From the NCBI GenBank assembly GCA_963978895.1, contig OZ022244.1, positions 23,085,992-23,149,991 on the forward strand: DNA of 64,000 bases. The letters are read 5' to 3'. Within the stretch, counting starts at the first letter, position 1. Each line of letters opens with the position of its first letter. The DNA is from Erpobdella octoculata (lineage: Eukaryota; Annelida; Clitellata; Hirudinida; Erpobdellidae). A model generated the notes under the pieces. That model was not told the DNA's origin, searched no databases, and saw only the letters and a program-made list of their open reading frames with translations. Below are positions 59,243 to 64,000 of the stretch, in pieces. The position numbers and the translations under genes were made by a program.

Positions 59243-59836
59243 ATGTGGGCAGAAAATAATTATTCTTTACACAAAAACTTTTCAAAGAATACTTCTCAAT
59301 GTTTCCCAACAAAAAATCAATATTTAAATCATTATAAACCGACGTGTTATCCCAATTACTACTCTCATCCTTCGAACGAACTTCATCAAACACAGCCAAG
59401 GTCACCGTTCAAAACGCCCGCATGTCTACCCAACTCACTTCAAGCACCACAACCACCACCACAACCACTCAACAGAAACACCGTCATCGAATCAAAAAAC
59501 TGTTCAACAGCACAGTCTGATGTTCACGGTTCATTGAAGCAGGGCGGTTCTACCAAAAGAACGTTCAACACGAAATGCCTGATCGATAGAAAGTTGTCAT
59601 TTTGTGGCGTTTCCGATCATTCCAACCTTGAAGTTTGTTTCAATGCAGCAACTCGAGTGAAACTAGCAACCGGAGAGCTCTGCTATGTAGGAAATATCAC
59701 CACTCAAGATTTCTACGATGACTGTAGGAGTTTTTCTGATTTCTCGGTTGTTCGTATGACTGTCGTTCACATGAAAGAGAACCACGAAAAAAACACTGTC
59801 GCACTGGGCTTCGTCGTTGGCCTCGACAAAATTCAG
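59243..59836 (+). CDS. ATXN1: Ataxin-1-like AXH-domain protein, first coding exon (partial)
   Basis: ATG at 59243 opens a 198-codon exon ending at a GT at 59837. Residues 1-120 are low-complexity, rich in Asn, Pro, Gln, Ser and Tyr (for example LQAPQPPPQPLN). Residues about 130-198 match the first two thirds of the AXH domain of ataxin-1 and HBP1: 'CFNAATRVKLATGELCYVGN', 'ITTQDFYDDCRS', 'VVRMTVVHM', 'VALGFVVGLDKIQ'. AXH domains bind RNA and transcription repressors such as Capicua. Reading through the GT gives a stop after ten codons, before the domain is complete, so a further exon is expected; none was found before the Helitron pair, and it may lie beyond them. ATXN1 versus HBP1 cannot be decided. 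Confidence 0.7.
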
Positions 59837-59869
59837 GTTGAACTTTTTCTTAGATTCGGATTTTTATAG

Positions 59870-60120
59870 ATTTAAACTATAAGAGCTGGCGGTGAAACGG
59901 TTCATGATGAGACTCGTATCAATGTGTCTGTCTATTAGTATTAGTTCTATGTATAATATTGATTGGTGGTCGTTCCAGTTTATTTTACACAGAAACTCAA
60001 AGCGGAACTGATTAAACGTACCAGTCGTTGAGCACTGACCTTGACCCAACTAACTTTCACTTTTTAATAGATATTTCAAGTTTATTTAATTGTTCGTCTT
60101 GTTATCTGGTGAAAAATCTA
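59870..60120. other. Presumed intron of the AXH gene
   Basis: No exon seen; ends at the A preceding the Helitron insertion. Confidence 0.4.
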
Positions 60121-62014
60121 TCTATATATATAAAAGAACATGTCCTGACTGACTGATAATCAACGCCGAGCTCAAACGCCTCCTCCTAGGAACGTGAAAT
60201 TTGGAACTTATATTACTTTTATAGTGCAAACATCCGCTAAGAAAGGATTTTTGAAAACTTTGCTCCTGAAGCGAAAAAACTGGAAAACAAACTTTTTTCT
60301 AAACATTTTTTCTAAAATATTTTTCTGAAATTTGGTATATAGATTCTTTTTAAAAAATAAAAAGATACATGTTTCACCATTTTTTGAAAATTTGGTTTCC
60401 CGGACCTCAAATGTGGGTTGGAAAATTGGGTTATTTGGTTTTTAAAGTAGCTGCTACTCAAACACTGTGAATGCTACAGGAGTAAAAATTAGTATTTAGT
60501 TTCTACTTCAAAAATAATGAAATACGTGTTTCACCATTTTTTGAAAATTCGGTTTCCCGGACCTCAAATGTGGGTTGGAAAATTGGGTTATTTGGTTTTT
60601 AAAGTAGCTTCTACTCAAAAACTGTTAATGCTACAGGAGTAAAAATTAGTATTTAGTTTCTACTCCAAAAATAATGAAATACGTGTTTTAGCATTTTTTG
60701 AAAATTTGGTTTCCAGGACTTCAAATGTTGGGTGGAAAATAGGGCTATTTGTCTTTTATAGTAACTGCTACTCAAAAACAGTAAATACCACAGATGTAAA
60801 AATTATTATTTAGTTTCTTTTCTAAAAATAAAGATATACGTATTTCACCATTTTTCACAAATTTGGTTTCCCGGACCTCAAATGTGGGTTGGAAAATTGG
60901 GTTATTTGGTTTTTAAAGTAGCTGCTACTCAAAAACTGTGAATGCTACAGGAGTAAAAATTAGTATTTAGTTTCTACTTCAAAAATAATGAAATACGTGT
61001 TTTAGCATTTTTTAAAATTTGGTTTCCAGGACTTCAAATGTGGGGTGGAAATTAGGGCTATTTGTTTTTTAAGTAACTGCTACTCAAAAACTGTAAATAC
61101 CACAGATGTAAAAATTAGTATTTAGTTTCTATTCTAAAAATAAAGATATACGTGTTTCACCATTTTTTTACAAATTTGGTTATAGGACCTAAAATGTGGG
61201 GTGGACAATAGGATTACTTGGTTTTTAAAGTTGCTGCTACTCAAAAACTGTGAATGCTACAAAAGTAAAAATTAGCATTTAGTTTCTACTCTAAAAATAA
61301 TGATATACGTTTTTCACCATTTTTTGAAATTTTGGTTTTCAGGACCTCAAATGTGGGGTGGAAAAAAGGTTTCTTTGGTTTTTAAAGTATCTGCTACTCA
61401 AAAACTGTGAATGCTACAGATGTCAAAATTAGTATTTAGTATATACTCAAAAAATAATGATATAAGTGTTTCAACATTTTTTAAAAATTTGGTTTCCAGG
61501 ACCTCAAATGTGGGGTGGAAATAAGGGTTATTTGATTTCAAAATAACTGCTACTCAAAAACTGTAAGTGCTACAAATGTAAAAATTAGTATTTTGAAGTT
61601 TTGTGCCGGATAAAAGTAGCTAAGTCCAGTTTATCACCGGCGGGTCAAGCCTTTATTTTAGAGTCTTCACACGGGCCAGGCCAAACCTTAAATCAAGGTG
61701 GGACGGGCCGAGATTTTTCACCAAGTATATAGATGTTTTAGTGATTTTAGGGTTTTATTTGCGCCGGGCTAAACCTGAAGTCAAGGTGGGACGGGCCGAA
61801 GTTTTTCATCAAGTATATAGAACTTCTAGGCCTGTAAAAAGGGGCCGGGCCTAATTCAGACGGGCTGTGCCGGGCCAGGAGTTCGGATTTTTAAAACGGG
61901 CTGGGCTAAGTTGTCGACGGGCCTAGACGAGACCTAAACAATTGATCTCTACTATGGATGCACTGTTCAAACTCTCTAATTTCATGCGAGCGAAGCCGCT
62001 ACGGGCACTGCTAG
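60121..62014 (+). mobile_element. Helitron H1-a, non-autonomous
   Basis: Starts TCTATATATATAAAAGAACA at 60121 with host A before it. It ends 'gcgaagccgctacgggcactg' region then CTAG at 62011-62014. The A|TC…CTAG form is canonical Helitron. The interior has about eight ~157-bp satellite units (60345-61600) and the GGCCGGG-rich 3' part (61620-61930). No RepHel coding capacity. Confidence 0.9.
60345..61600 (+). repeat. 157-bp satellite inside H1-a
   Basis: The landmark 'ggtttcc' recurs at 60394, 60551, 60708, 60865 and 61021 and a variant at 61178, spacing 156-157 bp. Units contain 'cctcaaatgtggggtgg' and 'actgctactcaaaaactgt'. Confidence 0.92.
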
Positions 62015-63504
62015 TCTATATATATAAAAGAACATGTCCTGACTGACTGACTGACTGACTGACTGACTGACTGACTGACTGACTGATAATCAACGCCGAG
62101 CTCAAACGCCTCATCCTAGAAACGTGAAATTTGGAACTTATATTATTTTTATAGCGTAAACATCCGCTAAGAAAGGATTTTTGAAAATTTTGCTCCTGAG
62201 GGGAAAAAACTGGAAATCAAACTTTTTTCTAAAACAATGTATATCTCGAAAATAAAAAATGAGGAGATTTTGAAATTTGGTATATAGATTCTTTTTAAAA
62301 AATAAAAAGATACGTGTTTCACCATTTTTTGAAAATTCGGTTTCCCGGACTTCAAATGTGGGTTGGAAAATTGGGTTATTTGGTTTTTAAAGTAGCTTCT
62401 ACTCAAAAACTGTTAATGCTACAGGAGTAAAAATTAGTATTTAGTTCCTACTTCAAAAATAATGAAATACGTGTTTTAGCATTTTTTGAAAATTTGGTTT
62501 CCAGGACTGCAAATGTGGGGTGGAAAATAGGGCTAATTGTCTTTTATAGTAACTGCCACTCAAAAACAGTAAATACCACAGATGTAAAAATTATTATTTA
62601 GTTTCTTTTCTAAAAATAGAGATATACGTGTTTCACCATTTTTTACAAATTTGGTTTCACGGACCTCAAATGTGGGTTGGAAAATTGGGTTATTTGGTTT
62701 TTAAAGTAGCTTCTACTCAAAAACTGTTAATGCTACAAAAGTAAATATTAGTATTTAGTTTCTACTCTAAAAATAATGATATTCGGGTTTCACAATTTTT
62801 TGAAAATTTGGTTTCCAGGACTTCAAAAGTGGGGTGGAAAATAGGGTTACTTGGTTTTTAAAGTAACTGCTACTCAAAAACTGTAAATGCTACAAAAGTA
62901 AAATTAGCATTTAGTTTCTACTCTAAAAATAAAAATATACGTGTTTCACCATTTTTTGAAAATTTGGTTTCCAGGACCTCAAATGTGAAGTGGAAAAAGG
63001 GTTATTTGAATTTAAAATAACTGCTACTCAAAAACTGTAAGTGCTACAGATGTGAAAATTAGTATTCTGAGGTTTTGTGCCGGTTAAGAGTAGATGAGTT
63101 CAGTTTATCAACCGACGAACGGGCCAAGCCGTTATTTTAGGGTCTTCATAAGGCCCTGCCCAAACCTTAAATCATGGTGGGACGGGCCGAGATTTTTAAC
63201 CAAGTATATAGACATTTAAGTGATTTTAGGGTGTTCAGACGGGCCGGGCTAAACCTGAAGTCAAGGTGGGACGGGCCGAAGTTTTTCATCAAGTATATAG
63301 AACTTCTAGACCTGTAAAAACGGGCCGGGCCCATATTAGACGGGCCGTGCCGGGCCAGGAATTTCTGTTTTTGAAACGGGCTGGGCCAAGTAGTCGACGG
63401 GGCGAGCCGAGACCTAAAAAGTTGATCCGTGCAGTACTCTACTATGTATGCACGGTTCAAATTCTCTAATTTCATGCGAGCGAAGCCGCTACGGGCACTG
63501 CTAG
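62015..63504 (+). mobile_element. Helitron H1-b, directly following H1-a
   Basis: TCTATATATATAAAAGAACA begins at 62015, immediately after the CTAG of H1-a, with no host base between. A CTGA array of about eleven units follows, then five satellite units (62290-63065), the GGCCGGG-rich block, and CTAG at 63501-63504 followed by T. Confidence 0.9.
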
Positions 63505-63650
63505 TCCAGAATAAAGCTTTCTTAAAAGTTTTAGAGCTTTAGGTGGTCGAAAAGTGGGTGAATTTTTGTTTCTAAGATTTGATCAACACAGACAAACAAA
63601 CAAACAAACAAACAGAGAGACGAATGAAGTTAAATAAAAGCATTTAATAA
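63505..63650 (+). mobile_element. H3b element fragment
   Basis: Inverse orientation: 'ccagaataaagctttcttaa' to 'gttaaataaaagcatttaa', the left half of the H3b family, cut by the H1-b insertion or end. Confidence 0.65.
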
Positions 63651-63798
63651 CAAAAAAATAGATATTAATATTATATTTTGGTGCAAAATTTAGACTAGTC
63701 GTTAAAATATGCAACGGCGTTAATTCTTTTAATGCGCGCTAATTTTTTAGCGTTAATTAATGGAATTAATCGCAATTAATTCGCAGCTCTAGTATATA

Positions 63799-64000
63799 CT
63801 AGAAATACCCCGTCAAAGTAAAAAATAGCGGTTTTTTACCAATGCTTTTATTAACTCGTCGTCTCTGTTTCTCTGTCTGTCTGTTTGTTTCTCTGTCTGT
63901 CTGTTTGTTTCTCTGTCTGTTTCAAATCTTGCAATCAATTTTTGAGTCACTTCCTGATGATAGATTTTTTTCAAATTTTGCATACATGCTCAAAATAGAA
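63799..64000 (-). mobile_element. H3a Helentron/HINE-like element, cut by the window edge
   Basis: Minus-strand terminus CTAG at 63802-63799 (followed by T) preceded by 'gacggggtattt' and a weak hairpin, then the subterminal repeat 'accaatgcttttattaactc' at 63839 and the family core running off the window. Confidence 0.65.

Overview
This is a window of an AT-rich metazoan nuclear genome. It has spliced genes with GT-AG introns, animal-specific proteins (PLEKHA5/6/7, ATXN1-type AXH, METTL25, TRMT11), secreted modular proteins joined by phase-1 introns, CR1-like and Ty3-like retroelements, hAT transposons, many Helitron-like elements and an interstitial run of degenerate TTAGGG repeats. I cannot name the phylum from sequence alone; an invertebrate fits best. 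All gene models below were built by hand from splice signals, reading-frame phase and recognisable protein motifs.

Layout. 0-6.6 kb: a terminal exon of an unrecognised gene, a complete secreted lectin gene (signal peptide, two fucolectin-like domains, PAN domain; + strand) and a two-exon CD225/dispanin-like membrane protein gene (- strand). 6.9-16.6 kb: a 1.77-kb hAT transposon with an exact 8-bp target duplication, Helitron 3' ends, a decayed Ty3 fragment, a multi-EGF gene (- strand, incomplete) and a 5'-truncated CR1-like retrotransposon. 16.6-34.6 kb: a transposon desert of Helitron-like elements carrying an 18-bp minisatellite or a 157-bp satellite, hAT remnants and long TA tracts. Its centre is a roughly 2.5-kb head-to-head palindrome of two composite Helitrons, and it holds one intronless ZYG11/ZER1-like leucine-rich-repeat ORF. 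34.6-37.9 kb: a complete small secreted gene (signal peptide, galactose-binding-like domain, WSC domain; - strand), with a Helitron 5' end only 13 bp beyond its stop codon.

39.4-57.0 kb is the ordinary gene block: TRMT11 (14 exons, -), METTL25-like (6 exons, +) and a PLEKHA5/6/7 homologue (20 exons, -). TRMT11 and METTL25 are divergent; METTL25 and PLEKHA are convergent. 57.4-58.0 kb is a large GGAT microsatellite. 59.2-59.9 kb carries the first coding exon of an AXH-domain (ataxin-1-like) gene. 60.1-63.5 kb is a head-to-tail pair of intact-looking non-autonomous Helitrons joined without a single intervening base; a further Helitron-like element runs off the right edge.

Functionally, the two secreted genes are modular extracellular carbohydrate-binding proteins of the kind found in invertebrate innate defence or mucus. 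TRMT11 is a tRNA guanosine N2-methyltransferase and METTL25 belongs to a SAM-dependent methyltransferase family. The most unusual biology is in the mobile DNA: Helitron ends shuffled between families, satellites carried as internal cargo, and direct tandem and inverted arrangements.
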